A stretch of 33,667 bases of DNA from Bacteroidota bacterium (GCA_021286895.1 JAJTBN010000007.1:1-33667), one strand, 5' to 3'. Shown: positions 8,296-17,396, counted from the first letter of the stretch. The notes: a model not told the origin generated them from the letters alone. Translations and numbers: made by a program.

Positions 8296-11169
8296 CTATT
8301 TCACCACTACCATTCTCTTAATATCCGAGTACATGCCCGCCTGAATCCTGTAGAAGTAAACGCCGGAACTCAATGAAGAAGCGTCGAATCCTACCTGATA
8401 GGTTCCCGCTTTCTTGAATTCATTCACGACTGTCCTAACTTCCCTGCCGAGCAGGTCATAAACTTTAAGACTGACGTTTTCATCTTTCGGAAGTCCGAAT
8501 ACGATGCTTGTCACGGGATTGAAAGGATTCGGATAGTTCTGCGAAAGACTGAACACTGTCGGTATTTCGCTTTCAATCTGTCTGATGCCGACCGAAGCGA
8601 ATTTAATCTTTGCTTCGTTGTTCTTCGTTATCATATCCGCAACGTCCGTCGCCTTAATCAGCGCGAAGCCCACTGTTTCCGTGCCTCCCGCCGCGATGTT
8701 GAGCGGTCCTACCGAAAGCACAAAGCAGTTCGAACCGGGTCCGAGTGAATCGTTCACTACGTTATTGCTCATGCAGTCCCATTTTTCCTGTGTCGTGTAT
8801 CCGTTCATCACGTCTGTCGCCGGCAAAATCTTGAAATTAAGATTCTGGTTCGTCATCAGACCGAGACCGAGATACAGATTCGAAACAGTGCTGTTGAAAG
8901 TGTAAGCGAGCCTGTTCGCGGAATTAAGCCTTGTTGTATTTCCCGAACTGAAATTGCCGTCCGGAGCAAGCCAGAGATATATGCCCGCGTAGGCATTTGA
9001 CAGCGCAGTGCTGTTTGTGTTTTTAATTTTATATTTCAGAAGAATGTAATCCATGTCCGCGGCTGTTGTGAACGCGTAAGAATACGCCTGAACTTCCACG
9101 CCGATCTTGTTCGAACCCGCGCCGTCATCGTTGAATTTGCCGTAACCGTCCTGAGCGGAAGATGTTCCCGGCGTCGTCAGCGTGTAACCCGTGATTCCCA
9201 CGAAATCCGTATCGGATACGTTCGCGGGCGTCGTTCCTCTTCTTACGCAGTCCGATACTTTCGTATTAGCCGTCCCTATCATCAGACCGCCTTCGTATAT
9301 GTTGTTGGTGATGCCCGTTCCGAACATGAGTCCCGTTCCGTATGACTGCGCCTTCTTTCCGACATTACCGTCCTTCGTAAGACAGAGTTTCATGTTGTTT
9401 ACGTTGTGTACGGCATACCCCTGACGGAATCTGATTGTGAACGTATTCGCCGCGTCATCTGTGTAACATGTATTCGAGTAAGAAACTTTAAACACAACAT
9501 CAGCGTCAAACGGACAGTTCGAAAGCGCCTTCACTTTGAAAGTGTTCGCGAATGTTGTCGAGAACGTTCCGTATGCGGGAATGCTTCCTACATAAACGGA
9601 ATCCTGAACTATCTGAACGTAACTGCTTGCCGTGGTAAGCCTTATCGAAGCGTTCGTACCGGCAAAGTGCGTATTCTTGAAACTTAAAGCGACCGGTATA
9701 ACTTCGTTAACGTCGTAAACCTTATCGTTGTTTCCGTAGATTGAGTCATTGTGCTGGAATGAGGTAATCTTGATTATCGGAAAATCGGAAACGCACTTAA
9801 ACGCGTTCACTCTTCCCGTTCCGAGAAGTCCTACATAACTCGGGTTCAGGTTGTATATGCTGTCAACTCCGAGTTTCAGCCTGTCCACAACCTGCTGTGC
9901 CGTCCATGTCGGATACTTTGCCCAGATGAGAGCGACAGTACCCGCCGTTATCGGCGATGACATTGAAGTACCGTCGAGTGACGCGTATGTGTTGTCGTAG
10001 TATGTGCTGAGAATTCCTTCGCCCGGAGCGCATATATCGACTGTCGAATGGTAATTCGAGAAAGTCGTTTTCACGTCCGTTGAACCGGTAGCCGCTACGT
10101 TGACTACGTTATCGTATGAAGCAGGGTATCTTGCCCAGTTCTGCCCGACGCCGTTAGCGTCGCCGTTGCCCGCGGACGCGCAGATAACCGTTCCGTTATT
10201 GAACGCGTTTGTGCAGACCATCTGTGAATAAGCACTGTATGTCGCGCTGCCGAAACTGCAGTTGATAACTTTCGCGCCGTTCTGATAGCAATAAACGATT
10301 CCGTTGTCAGTATAATAAAGCAGCGATTCGGGATTGGTATCGTCCGTGTGCTTTGTTACCATTATTTTCGTCTTGAAACCGATACCCGCTCCGTGAATTC
10401 CGTTATCCGTTACCTGTGAAGCGCAGCCGGAAACGTGCGAGCCGTGTGTATTGCCGCTCGGCTGAATCTGGACGTTGTTGTCATTCCCCCAGAAGTCCCA
10501 GCCTTTCCAGTCGTCAATGTATCCGTTCGCGTCGTCGTCAATTCCGTTTATCGGTTCGTTCCATTTTATTCTTATGTTTGCCTGCAGGTCGGGATGGTCA
10601 AGGTCCGTTCCGCTGTCAACTATGCCTATTACAACGTTTGTGTCGCCTTTCGTGACATCCCATGCCTGAAATGAGTTTATTTTCGAAATATGATACTGCC
10701 CTGAGATGTTCGGGTCATTCGGCATGTAATCCGCCTGATACACATAAGAAGGCTCCGCCCATTCGAGTATGTCCTTGTTAGCGTTGAGCAGCCTCAGCGC
10801 CGCGTCGTGCGGGTCTTCCGAAGACGTATATTTTATTTCGAATACTTTCGCGAGTTCTTCGTCGCCTTTCATTCTTTTCTTCTCGTCGGTCTTTAACGGG
10901 TACATCTGCCAAACCGACTTCACTCCGTATTCACTCATTATCTTGTCTATGTTCTGAATCCCGGTCGATGTCTTCGTAAAACCGCTGACCTGATTCCTGA
11001 ACTTGATATTAATTGTACCTACCTGGTACATTTCACCCGGTCCGCGTTTTATTACGTTGCCGGAAATGATGTAGTTTCCCCTTCCGCTGAATCCAAGCAC
11101 TGATAACGCGAATGCTATAACAACAAGCAAAACCGCAGGAAGATGGAATCTGGAAAAATAGTTTTTCAT
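8296..11169 (-). CDS. Subtilisin-like serine protease (S8) with T9SS type A sorting domain
   Basis: This 957-residue exported protease starts with a hydrophobic signal segment (about residues 10-27), followed by a propeptide-like region (to about 165, ending LEWAEPSYVYQADYMPNDP). The S8 domain shows the full triad: Asp185 in GIVDSGTDLDHPD, His242 in NTHGSHVSG and Ser402 in GTSMSSP. The oxyanion Asn335 lies in SAGNG. About 450 residues of beta-rich sequence follow, then the C-terminal sorting domain (LSQNYPNPFNPVTSIVFGLP, then KVYDLLGREVRTVV). By family knowledge it is secreted by the type IX system and may be held at the surface. It is a single-gene unit with its own terminator, 13 bases after the stop. 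No strong Shine-Dalgarno sequence precedes the ATG. Confidence 0.95.
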   Translation of the reverse strand: MKNYFSRFHLPAVLLVVIAFALSVLGFSGRGNYIISGNVIKRGPGEMYQVGTINIKFRNQVSGFTKTSTGIQNIDKIMSEYGVKSVWQMYPLKTDEKKRMKGDEELAKVFEIKYTSSEDPHDAALRLLNANKDILEWAEPSYVYQADYMPNDPNISGQYHISKINSFQAWDVTKGDTNVVIGIVDSGTDLDHPDLQANIRIKWNEPINGIDDDANGYIDDWKGWDFWGNDNNVQIQPSGNTHGSHVSGCASQVTDNGIHGAGIGFKTKIMVTKHTDDTNPESLLYYTDNGIVYCYQNGAKVINCSFGSATYSAYSQMVCTNAFNNGTVICASAGNGDANGVGQNWARYPASYDNVVNVAATGSTDVKTTFSNYHSTVDICAPGEGILSTYYDNTYASLDGTSMSSPITAGTVALIWAKYPTWTAQQVVDRLKLGVDSIYNLNPSYVGLLGTGRVNAFKCVSDFPIIKITSFQHNDSIYGNNDKVYDVNEVIPVALSFKNTHFAGTNASIRLTTASSYVQIVQDSVYVGSIPAYGTFSTTFANTFKVKALSNCPFDADVVFKVSYSNTCYTDDAANTFTIRFRQGYAVHNVNNMKLCLTKDGNVGKKAQSYGTGLMFGTGITNNIYEGGLMIGTANTKVSDCVRRGTTPANVSDTDFVGITGYTLTTPGTSSAQDGYGKFNDDGAGSNKIGVEVQAYSYAFTTAADMDYILLKYKIKNTNSTALSNAYAGIYLWLAPDGNFSSGNTTRLNSANRLAYTFNSTVSNLYLGLGLMTNQNLNFKILPATDVMNGYTTQEKWDCMSNNVVNDSLGPGSNCFVLSVGPLNIAAGGTETVGFALIKATDVADMITKNNEAKIKFASVGIRQIESEIPTVFSLSQNYPNPFNPVTSIVFGLPKDENVSLKVYDLLGREVRTVVNEFKKAGTYQVGFDASSLSSGVYFYRIQAGMYSDIKRMVVVK

Positions 11170-11455
11170 AAGCCTTTTTATGTTTAATGATTGATGTCCA
11201 AAAATAGCAAATATAATTTTACATTTAAATTGTATTTTGAATTCACAAAATATTTTTATTTTGCCTATCTATTATCGTTCCAAAAATTTAATATTTAAAG
11301 ACTTCTGGATAAAATAATCGCATCCGGGTGATTTTCGCTTTAACGTTTAACTCCCGGCTTTCCGCTCGAAACTGCACCGGAGGTCCGCCGATACGCGGGA
11401 AATCTCGCGGTAACAGCGGAGTGAAATCGTTTTTCAGAAGTCTATTTAATTGTAT
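11170..11455. other. Divergent intergenic region with widely spaced inverted repeat
   Basis: The 286 bases separate the protease gene (minus) from the glycosylase gene (plus) and should hold both promoters. A 9-bp inverted repeat, AGACTTCTG (11299-11307) and CAGAAGTCT (11435-11443), frames a GC-richer core. The core contains further partial complementarity, GATTT...CGCT with AGCG...AAATC, and a CGCG stem. The part next to the protease start is AT-rich. No protein-coding frame is convincing here. Confidence 0.5.
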
Positions 11456-12088
11456 ATGCCTGACATCGCGGATAAATACAAACTTCACGAAAATTTTTAC
11501 CTGCAGGATACTTTGACGGTTTCCGCGGCGCTTCTCGGCAAGATTCTCGTCAGGAAAACCGGCAGACATGTTTTGTCGGGTAAGATTGTCGAAACGGAAG
11601 CGTACCTCGGTGATTCAGACCCCGCCTGCCACGCTTACGGAAGAGTTACGCCGAGAAATCATACTCTTTATATGAAGGGAGGCATCGCGTACGTTTATTT
11701 TATCTACGGCAATTATTACTGCTTTAACGTCGTGACCGAAAGAAAAGGCGTCGGCGCCGCTGTGCTTATCAGGGCTGTCGAACCGTTTACAGGCGTAGAA
11801 CAGATGAAACTCCGCAGACCGAAAATCAGGACGGAACATGACCTTACCAACGGTCCCGCAAAACTCTGCCTTTCGTTCGGCATAGACAGGAAACTTAATG
11901 AAGCCGATTTGCAATCGGATGAGATTTACATTTCAAAAGGAAACAAAGAAAAATTTACAATAGCCGTTAGCAGAAGGATCGGAATCGAAAAAGGCGCGCA
12001 CTTCCCTTACAGGTTCTTCATAAAAGACAATCCCTACGTTACGCGGCATAAACTTAACAAAGAAATCATTTCGGAGATGAAATCATGA
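11456..12088 (+). CDS. mpg: 3-methyladenine DNA glycosylase (AAG/MPG family)
   Basis: This DNA repair enzyme excises alkylated and deaminated purines and starts base excision repair. The ~210-residue protein matches the AAG family. KIVETEAYLGDSDPACHAYG carries residues equivalent to human AAG Glu125, Tyr127 and His136 (here Glu48, Tyr50, His59). Further family blocks are TPRNHTLYMKGGIAYVYFIYG, LIRAVEP and LTNGPAKLC. The ATG at 11456 is preferred to an in-frame TTG at 11450. Its stop overlaps the next gene by four bases (ATGA), so the two are probably translated from one mRNA by coupling. Confidence 0.95.
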   Translation: MPDIADKYKLHENFYLQDTLTVSAALLGKILVRKTGRHVLSGKIVETEAYLGDSDPACHAYGRVTPRNHTLYMKGGIAYVYFIYGNYYCFNVVTERKGVGAAVLIRAVEPFTGVEQMKLRRPKIRTEHDLTNGPAKLCLSFGIDRKLNEADLQSDEIYISKGNKEKFTIAVSRRIGIEKGAHFPYRFFIKDNPYVTRHKLNKEIISEMKS

Positions 12089-13503
12089 AAATAAAATTCT
12101 GCGGAGCGGCGAGAACCGTCACAGGCTCGCAGCACCTTCTTGAAATCAACGGCAAAAAAATACTCCTCGACTGCGGCATGTACCAGGGCAAACGCGAAGA
12201 GTCTTACGACATGAACAAAAACTTCCTTTTCGACCCCGCTGATATTCAATGCGTCATACTTTCGCACGCGCATATCGACCATGCCGGCAACCTGCCGATG
12301 CTCTCGGCAAAAGGATTCAAAGGATTTATTTATTCGACGCCCGCGACACGCGACCTTTGCTCAATCATGCTTATTGACAGCGCTTATGTTCAGGAAAAGG
12401 ATATTGAATTCGTAAATAAAAGAAGAGCAAAGAAACACCAGCCGCCTTTTAAAGCGCTTTATACTCTCGACGATGCGAAACAGGTCCTTACGCAGTTCAA
12501 GACCGTTTCCTACAATAAGCAGTTTTTACTCGACGGGTTCGGCGGCGAAGTAAAAGTCACTTTCTGCGACGCGGGACACATTCTCGGCTCTTCGCAAATC
12601 GTACTTGAAGTGAAGAACGGCGGAAAGCCCGTCACAATTGGGTTTACAGGCGACCTCGGAAGAAAGAACCTCCCGATACTCAAAGACCCCGAGTTCATGG
12701 GCAGCGTCGATTACCTGCTGTGCGAATCGACTTACGGCGGACTTTATCACGAACCCGCGTCGACCATTGAACAAAGCCTCCTCGATACAATTAGCGAAGC
12801 GCTGAAGACAAACGGAAAAATTATTGTGCCTTCCTTTAGCGTCGGCAGAACTCAGGAACTGATTTATGAAATCTCGAAACTTAATGCCGCGGGAAAACTG
12901 CCGTCATTTCAGGTTTATGTCGACAGCCCGCTTTCGGTTAACGCGACAGCGATTTTCAAGATGCATCCGGAATGCTTCGATGAGGAAACTTATAACCTCA
13001 TAGCGTCCGGCGTAAATGTCTTCGGACTCGATAACGTGAAGTACATTAAGGATGTAGAAGAATCGAAAAAACTGAATTCGACTAAACTGCCCTGCATGAT
13101 TATCTCGGCATCGGGAATGTGCGAAGCGGGACGCATACTTCACCATCTTGCGAACAACGTCGAAAACGCGAAGAATACCGTGATGATAATCGGCTACATG
13201 GCGGAAAATACTCTCGGCAGACAACTGATAAAGGCATCCGACAAACCGAACTACAAAATTAAAATCTTCGGCGAGGAACATACCGTGAAAGCGAAAGTGA
13301 AAGTGCTGAACGCGTTCTCCGCGCATGCCGACAGCAACGAAATCCTCGATTACCTTAAACAGTTCGACAAAAACCGGATCAAAAAACTTTTCCTTGTCCA
13401 CGGCGAGCCGCCCCAGCAGGAAAACCTCCGCACGATTCTCGACTCCAACGGGTTTAAGAACATCGAAATCCCCGCGCGCGGCGATACATTTGAATTGTCG
13501 TGA
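12085..13503 (+). CDS. Metallo-beta-lactamase-fold, beta-CASP RNase-like protein (YSH1/COG1236 type)
   Basis: The 472 residues have the motif set of RNA-processing beta-CASP proteins. Zinc ligands are in HAHIDHAG (His61, His63, Asp65, His66), His165 in DAGHILGS and Asp190 in GFTGDLGR. The beta-CASP insertion follows (about 214-390), with ESTYG, PSFSVGRTQEL and SASGMCEAGRILHHL. A C-terminal RMMBL-like part has AFSAHADSNE and LVHGEP. Relatives act as endo- or exoribonucleases; the exact RNA target here cannot be told. The gene overlaps the DNA glycosylase gene by four bases. A 29-bp tandem array begins two bases after its stop codon, and no canonical terminator is visible. Confidence 0.93.
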   Translation: MKIKFCGAARTVTGSQHLLEINGKKILLDCGMYQGKREESYDMNKNFLFDPADIQCVILSHAHIDHAGNLPMLSAKGFKGFIYSTPATRDLCSIMLIDSAYVQEKDIEFVNKRRAKKHQPPFKALYTLDDAKQVLTQFKTVSYNKQFLLDGFGGEVKVTFCDAGHILGSSQIVLEVKNGGKPVTIGFTGDLGRKNLPILKDPEFMGSVDYLLCESTYGGLYHEPASTIEQSLLDTISEALKTNGKIIVPSFSVGRTQELIYEISKLNAAGKLPSFQVYVDSPLSVNATAIFKMHPECFDEETYNLIASGVNVFGLDNVKYIKDVEESKKLNSTKLPCMIISASGMCEAGRILHHLANNVENAKNTVMIIGYMAENTLGRQLIKASDKPNYKIKIFGEEHTVKAKVKVLNAFSAHADSNEILDYLKQFDKNRIKKLFLVHGEPPQQENLRTILDSNGFKNIEIPARGDTFELS

Positions 13504-13505
13504 GA

Positions 13506-13679
13506 GCGGAAAATGGAAAATAGAAAACGGTGGAATGGAAAATGGAAAATAGAAAACGGTTGATTGGAAAATGGAAAATAGAAAATAGTTGATTGGAAAA
13601 TGGAAAATGGAAAACGGTGGAATGGAAAATGGAAGATAGAAAATAGTTGATTGGAAAATGGAAAATAGAAAATAGTTTT
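13506..13679. repeat. 29-bp minisatellite, six units
   Basis: There are six head-to-tail units of exactly 29 bp (13506, 13535, 13564, 13593, 13622 and 13651). The consensus begins WTGGAAAATGGAAAATAGAA and ends in AACGGTKGA or AATAGTTGA. Units differ by a few substitutions and no indels. Each unit also has an internal GGAAAAT sub-repeat. It lies directly after the beta-CASP gene. Confidence 0.95.
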
Positions 13680-13723
13680 TGCTCTATAGAGACATCTGAA
13701 AAATGATACTTTGAAGATTTGTC

Positions 13724-13743
13724 ATCCCGGCGAAGGCCGGGAT
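13724..13743. repeat. 20-bp perfect inverted repeat (dRS3-like layout)
   Basis: ATCCCGGC, a GAAG loop and GCCGGGAT form a perfect 8-bp stem. No T-run follows on either side, so it does not look like a terminator. It resembles in form, not in exact sequence, the short dispersed ATTCCC...GGGAAT repeats known from Neisseria and other bacteria. Confidence 0.65.
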
Positions 13744-13810
13744 CCATAACAGAAATGCGCTTTTTGGTTTTGCATTTTTTAAAAGATATAGTTTTTCAAA
13801 AGCCTCTCTA

Positions 13811-13845
13811 TAATAATTTAAAATTTAAAATTAATAATTTAAAAT
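13811..13845. repeat. AT-rich direct repeat
   Basis: TAATAATTTAAAAT occurs twice (13811-13824 and 13832-13845) at a 21-base interval, with another TTTAAAAT-like step between. It lies between the 20-bp inverted repeat and the REPIN. Confidence 0.6.
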
Positions 13846-13854
13846 CGCTCTTAG

Positions 13855-13953
13855 GTGGCGTCGGGTGTTACCACCCGACGCGCCGGCAAAGCCGGCAGTG
13901 ACTCCTATAACAGGCCTCCGGACTGTGTGTCAGGTGGAAACACCTGACACCAC
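13855..13953. mobile_element. Solo REPIN: gene-less copy of the two RAYT element ends
   Basis: The 99-bp element begins GTGG and ends CCAC. Hairpin 1 is GCGTCGGGTG / CACCCGACGC (13858-13867, 13872-13881), corresponding to the left REP. Hairpin 2 is GCCGGC, AAA, GCCGGC (13882-13896). After a 14-base spacer come hairpin 3, CAGGCC, TCC, GGACTG (13911-13925), and hairpin 4, GTGTCAGGTG / CACCTGACAC (13927-13950). Hairpin 4 is identical to the right REP main hairpin. Sequence changes within hairpins 1 and 2 relative to the RAYT copy keep the pairing. Confidence 0.88.
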
Positions 13954-13971
13954 AAAAAACTTTACACTTTC

Positions 13972-14073
13972 AAATGTAATTTTGCACTTTGCACTTTGAA
14001 CTTTCAACTGTAATTTTGCACTTTGCACTTTGAACTTTCAACTGTAATTTTGCACTTTGCACTTTACATTTTC
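13972..14073. repeat. 34-bp minisatellite, three units
   Basis: There are three contiguous 34-bp units (13972, 14006 and 14040). The core is TGTAATTTTGCACTTTGCAC, followed by TTTGAACTTTC or a close variant. A partial unit end precedes the first. The array stops 4 bases before the last codon of glgA on the minus strand. Confidence 0.93.
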
Positions 14074-14077
14074 AATT

Positions 14078-15508
14078 CTAACAAAGGCTCTCATACAAAG
14101 CCATATACTCTCCCCCCGACTTGCGCCAGCTGAAATCCCTCTCCATTCCCCTCTTTATAACCGCTGCGAGCAAAGCCCTGTCTTCATACAATTTCATCGA
14201 ACGCATTACCGCCTCCTCAAACTCTGCGTAAACAAACTCGGGAAAACTAATCCCGTTGCCGTTTTCCTTATCTGAAATATCAATCACTGTATCCGCCAGC
14301 CCGCCGACCTTCCTCACAATCGGCACAGTACCGTAGTTCAGGCTGTACATCTGATTCAACCCGCACGGCTCATACCTCGAAGGCATCATGAAAAAATCCG
14401 AGCCGGCAGTAATCATGTGCGCCAGTTTATTGTTGTACTCAACGGACACCTTAATTTTTTCAGGATGCGCCGAAGCAAGTTTTTTCAACTGCTTTTCGTA
14501 TTTCTCTTCGCCCGAACCGAGAACAACAAGCCTGAAATCCTTCCCGATATTCTTTTCGCAGAATTCGAGCACAAGTTCAATCCCCTTCTGCCACGCGAGA
14601 CGCGAAACTATGCCGTAAAGCGGAATACTCTCGTTCCCGCCGAACCCGCATGCGTTAAGCAAAGCGGCTTTGTTCTCCGCTTTCCCTGCCGGATTCATCG
14701 CGCTGTAATTCGATTCAATCAGTTTATCGGTAACAGGATTCCATTCTTCCGTATCAATGCCGTTCAGAATTCCCGTGATGCTATCCTTCCTCGCCTTCAG
14801 CACTCCCTCAAGCCCCGAGCCGAATTCCTGCGTCGTGATTTCCTCCGCGTATGTCGGGCTTACTGTCGAAACCGCGTCGGCGTAATAAATCCCCGTCTTC
14901 AGCATATTCGCGTTGCCGTTAAACTCAAACGGACCGCCCAGCACGAAACTGCTCTCGCCGAAACCCGCTTTAGTAACCGTATCCGGCTCGAAAATCCCCT
15001 GATAACCTATATTGTGAATCGAAAGAATCGATTTCGAATTCCTGAAAATCTCATCCCACGCGTACTGAAGTTTCAGCATCGCCGGTATATATGACGCCTG
15101 CCAGTCGTTGCAATGAAAAATATCGGGCTTCCATTTCATAAACTGTAGAGTCCTTAACACCGCGTGCTGAAAAAGAATGAACCTCTCATTCTCGTCCTCG
15201 TCATTCGTATAAACTTTTCCCCTGCCGAAATAGTAAGGGCAGTCGATAAAATAATAATCAACTCCGTCTTTCCTGCGCGACCAAAGACTAAAACCTCTCT
15301 TCTCCCCGCCCGCTTCAACCGAAGTTTCGGGAAAATCCTCCGCCGCTATACCTGACTTTTCCCTATCAACCAAATCATAAAGCGGCAAAAACACTTTCAC
15401 TTCCGCGCCCAAACCTGACAAAGCCGGGGGCAGAGAACCGCTCACATCCGCAAGCCCCCCCGTTTTCACAAAAGGCGCGCATTCGCTCGTAACAAAACAA
15501 ACTCTCAT
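14078..15508 (-). CDS. glgA: Glycogen synthase (ADP-glucose, GT5 family)
   Basis: The enzyme transfers glucose from ADP-glucose to the growing alpha-1,4-glucan. The 476 residues match bacterial GlgA. The N-terminal SECAPFVKTGGLADVSGSLP holds the KTGGL nucleotide-sugar loop at 15-19. CNDWQASYIPAMLKL, SIHNIGYQGIF, STVSPTYAEEI and GILNGIDTEEWNP follow. The C-terminal catalytic segment PSRYEPCGLNQMYSLNYGT is near residue 378. No other glycogen genes are adjacent, so it is a single-gene unit with a 126-base AT-rich divergent upstream region. It converges on the beta-CASP gene, and the 574 bases between the two are filled with repeats. Confidence 0.97.
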   Translation of the reverse strand: MRVCFVTSECAPFVKTGGLADVSGSLPPALSGLGAEVKVFLPLYDLVDREKSGIAAEDFPETSVEAGGEKRGFSLWSRRKDGVDYYFIDCPYYFGRGKVYTNDEDENERFILFQHAVLRTLQFMKWKPDIFHCNDWQASYIPAMLKLQYAWDEIFRNSKSILSIHNIGYQGIFEPDTVTKAGFGESSFVLGGPFEFNGNANMLKTGIYYADAVSTVSPTYAEEITTQEFGSGLEGVLKARKDSITGILNGIDTEEWNPVTDKLIESNYSAMNPAGKAENKAALLNACGFGGNESIPLYGIVSRLAWQKGIELVLEFCEKNIGKDFRLVVLGSGEEKYEKQLKKLASAHPEKIKVSVEYNNKLAHMITAGSDFFMMPSRYEPCGLNQMYSLNYGTVPIVRKVGGLADTVIDISDKENGNGISFPEFVYAEFEEAVMRSMKLYEDRALLAAVIKRGMERDFSWRKSGGEYMALYESLC

Positions 15509-15634
15509 AATCGAATTTTTAGCAAATTATTCATAAAAATATCAATAAGAAATGAAAAGATACGTCTTTACATTGACTTGTAATTCTACGCTAAAATCAG
15601 TAAAATTATCGTTTATTATAAATTAAAGCGCAAT

Positions 15635-17392
15635 ATGAAAAGGCAGAAAACATTAATCCTTTTACTCGTTTTTACAATTATTTCTACTATGTTCCTCGCA
15701 TACGGATGCAACAAGAAGAATAAAACCGTTGTTGCCGAAGTGGGACCCGAAAAAATTCTCATGTACGAATTTGAAAACCAATTCCTGAAATCAATCGGAA
15801 ACAATCAGGATTCGGCAAAAAACACGACTATCGAACAAAGAAAGGATTTTCTCGACCTGATGATTAAGTTAAGACTGAAAGTACTCGACGCTACCGAAAA
15901 AGGCTACCTTGATTCGCCGGAAATTAAAAAAGACCTGGAGAGTTACAAGAAAAATTATATTTCTGCTTTTCTTGTTGACAAAAAAGTAGTTGACCCCATG
16001 ATTAAAGACCTCTACGAAAAGAAAAAATTCGAAGTGAGAGCGTCGCATATTCTCATTAATCTGCCTCAGACTGCGACTCCCGAAGATTCCATAAAGGCTT
16101 ACGAGAAAGCGAATAAAGTCATCGAAAGACTGAAGAACGGCGACAATTTCGCGGTAGTAGCCGCTGAAATGTCGGACGACCCCTCTGCGAAACAGAACGG
16201 CGGCGATCTCTACTATTTCACCGGCGGTATGACAGTAACGGAATTCGAAGACGCGGTATTCAAACTGAATGTCGGCGATTTCACCAAGAAACCCGTCAGG
16301 ACTATGTTCGGACTTCATGTCGTTAAACTTACCGACAAGAGAAAAAGAAGCGACGGCATCAGAGCATCGCATATCCTTATCCAGGATACAAAAGATTCTC
16401 TCGGAAGAGTCATCGATTCTACAGTGGCGCTGACGAAGATTAACGAAGTTTACAACAAACTCAAAAACGGAGAAGATTTCGGCAAACTCGCCGCTGAATA
16501 TTCTCAGGACCCCGGCACGTCACCAAAAGGCGGCGACCTCGGTTTCTTCGACAGAAGAAGAATGGTTCAGCCTTTCGACAGCGCGGCATTCACGCTTAAA
16601 GTCGGCGAATTCTCATCGCCTGTTAAAACTCCTTACGGCTACCACATTATCAAGGTTACTGAAATAAAGCCGTATCCTTCTTTCGATAAATACAAAGAAA
16701 CTCTTAAGAACGAATTTAAAAGAAGCCCGATGTACAAGGCGGAATACGACAAGTTTGTCGAACAGTGCCTTAAAGACGTTAACCTGAAACCCGAACCTGA
16801 CGGCTTCAAACTTATTTTCTCGAAAGTTGATTCAACAAAGAACATCGGCAGTTTTAATTTCGACAGCCTTTTCACCGATACCGAAAAAGGTACAAAAATC
16901 GCGACTTACAAAGACGGATTCGTTACTCTCGGCGATATCCTGCAGTTCATGCAGACGAACAAGGACCAGTACACGTTCTCCGCGAACCAGCAGACATTCA
17001 CGAAGATAATAAACGAAACTGCCAAGAATCCTATACTTACGCTTATCGCGACAAAAGAAAAAATCGATAAGGAAGAAGATTATCTCGACCTTCTGAAGGA
17101 ATATACTTCCGGCCTCCTGCGCGAAAAAATCGACCTCGAACAGATTTCAAGCAAGATAAAGATTACGGACGAAGATATACAGAAATACTATGATTCTCAT
17201 TTGCAGCAGTACACATATCAGGAAAACGGCGTCGATAAACACAGACCTCTTGATGAAGCGAAATCGGAAATTACGAACATATTAAGATCGGAAAAGTTTA
17301 ACGAAACCGAAAAGGCATACATAGAAACCCTGAAACAGAAATACCCGGTAAAAATCAATACCGACGCATTAAGCAAAGCATTTAAAGATTAG
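15635..17392 (+). CDS. Periplasmic peptidyl-prolyl isomerase with two parvulin domains, probable lipoprotein
   Basis: A 585-residue SurA/PrsA-like folding factor. The N-terminus is a hydrophobic signal followed by Cys25 in [10 protein letters not shown], a lipobox with an unusual Tyr at -2, so lipid attachment is likely but not certain. Two parvulin (rotamase) domains begin at [10 protein letters not shown] (about 134) and [10 protein letters not shown] (about 244). Each ends with the typical P(Y/F)GxHxxK block ([18 protein letters not shown]). The C-terminal ~230 residues are a helical chaperone-like region without a clear name. The next gene, another parvulin protein, starts four bases after its stop, which indicates one operon. 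Expected role: helping outer-membrane and exported proteins fold in the periplasm. Confidence 0.92.
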   Translation: MKRQKTLILLLVFTIISTMFLAYGCNKKNKTVVAEVGPEKILMYEFENQFLKSIGNNQDSAKNTTIEQRKDFLDLMIKLRLKVLDATEKGYLDSPEIKKDLESYKKNYISAFLVDKKVVDPMIKDLYEKKKFEVRASHILINLPQTATPEDSIKAYEKANKVIERLKNGDNFAVVAAEMSDDPSAKQNGGDLYYFTGGMTVTEFEDAVFKLNVGDFTKKPVRTMFGLHVVKLTDKRKRSDGIRASHILIQDTKDSLGRVIDSTVALTKINEVYNKLKNGEDFGKLAAEYSQDPGTSPKGGDLGFFDRRRMVQPFDSAAFTLKVGEFSSPVKTPYGYHIIKVTEIKPYPSFDKYKETLKNEFKRSPMYKAEYDKFVEQCLKDVNLKPEPDGFKLIFSKVDSTKNIGSFNFDSLFTDTEKGTKIATYKDGFVTLGDILQFMQTNKDQYTFSANQQTFTKIINETAKNPILTLIATKEKIDKEEDYLDLLKEYTSGLLREKIDLEQISSKIKITDEDIQKYYDSHLQQYTYQENGVDKHRPLDEAKSEITNILRSEKFNETEKAYIETLKQKYPVKINTDALSKAFKD

Positions 17393-17396
17393 ATAA

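Noticed and set aside
9406-9687. 93-residue frame opposite the subtilase gene
   Set aside because: It is a shadow of the protease coding sequence with Arg/Cys-rich composition and no domain.
13719-13901. 60-residue frame in the repeat region
   Set aside because: It is built from the inverted repeat, the AT-rich repeat and the left half of the REPIN. Its coding look is an accident of repeats.
13506-14073. CRISPR array
   Set aside because: The repeats are directly contiguous tandem units without unique spacers, and no cas genes are near.
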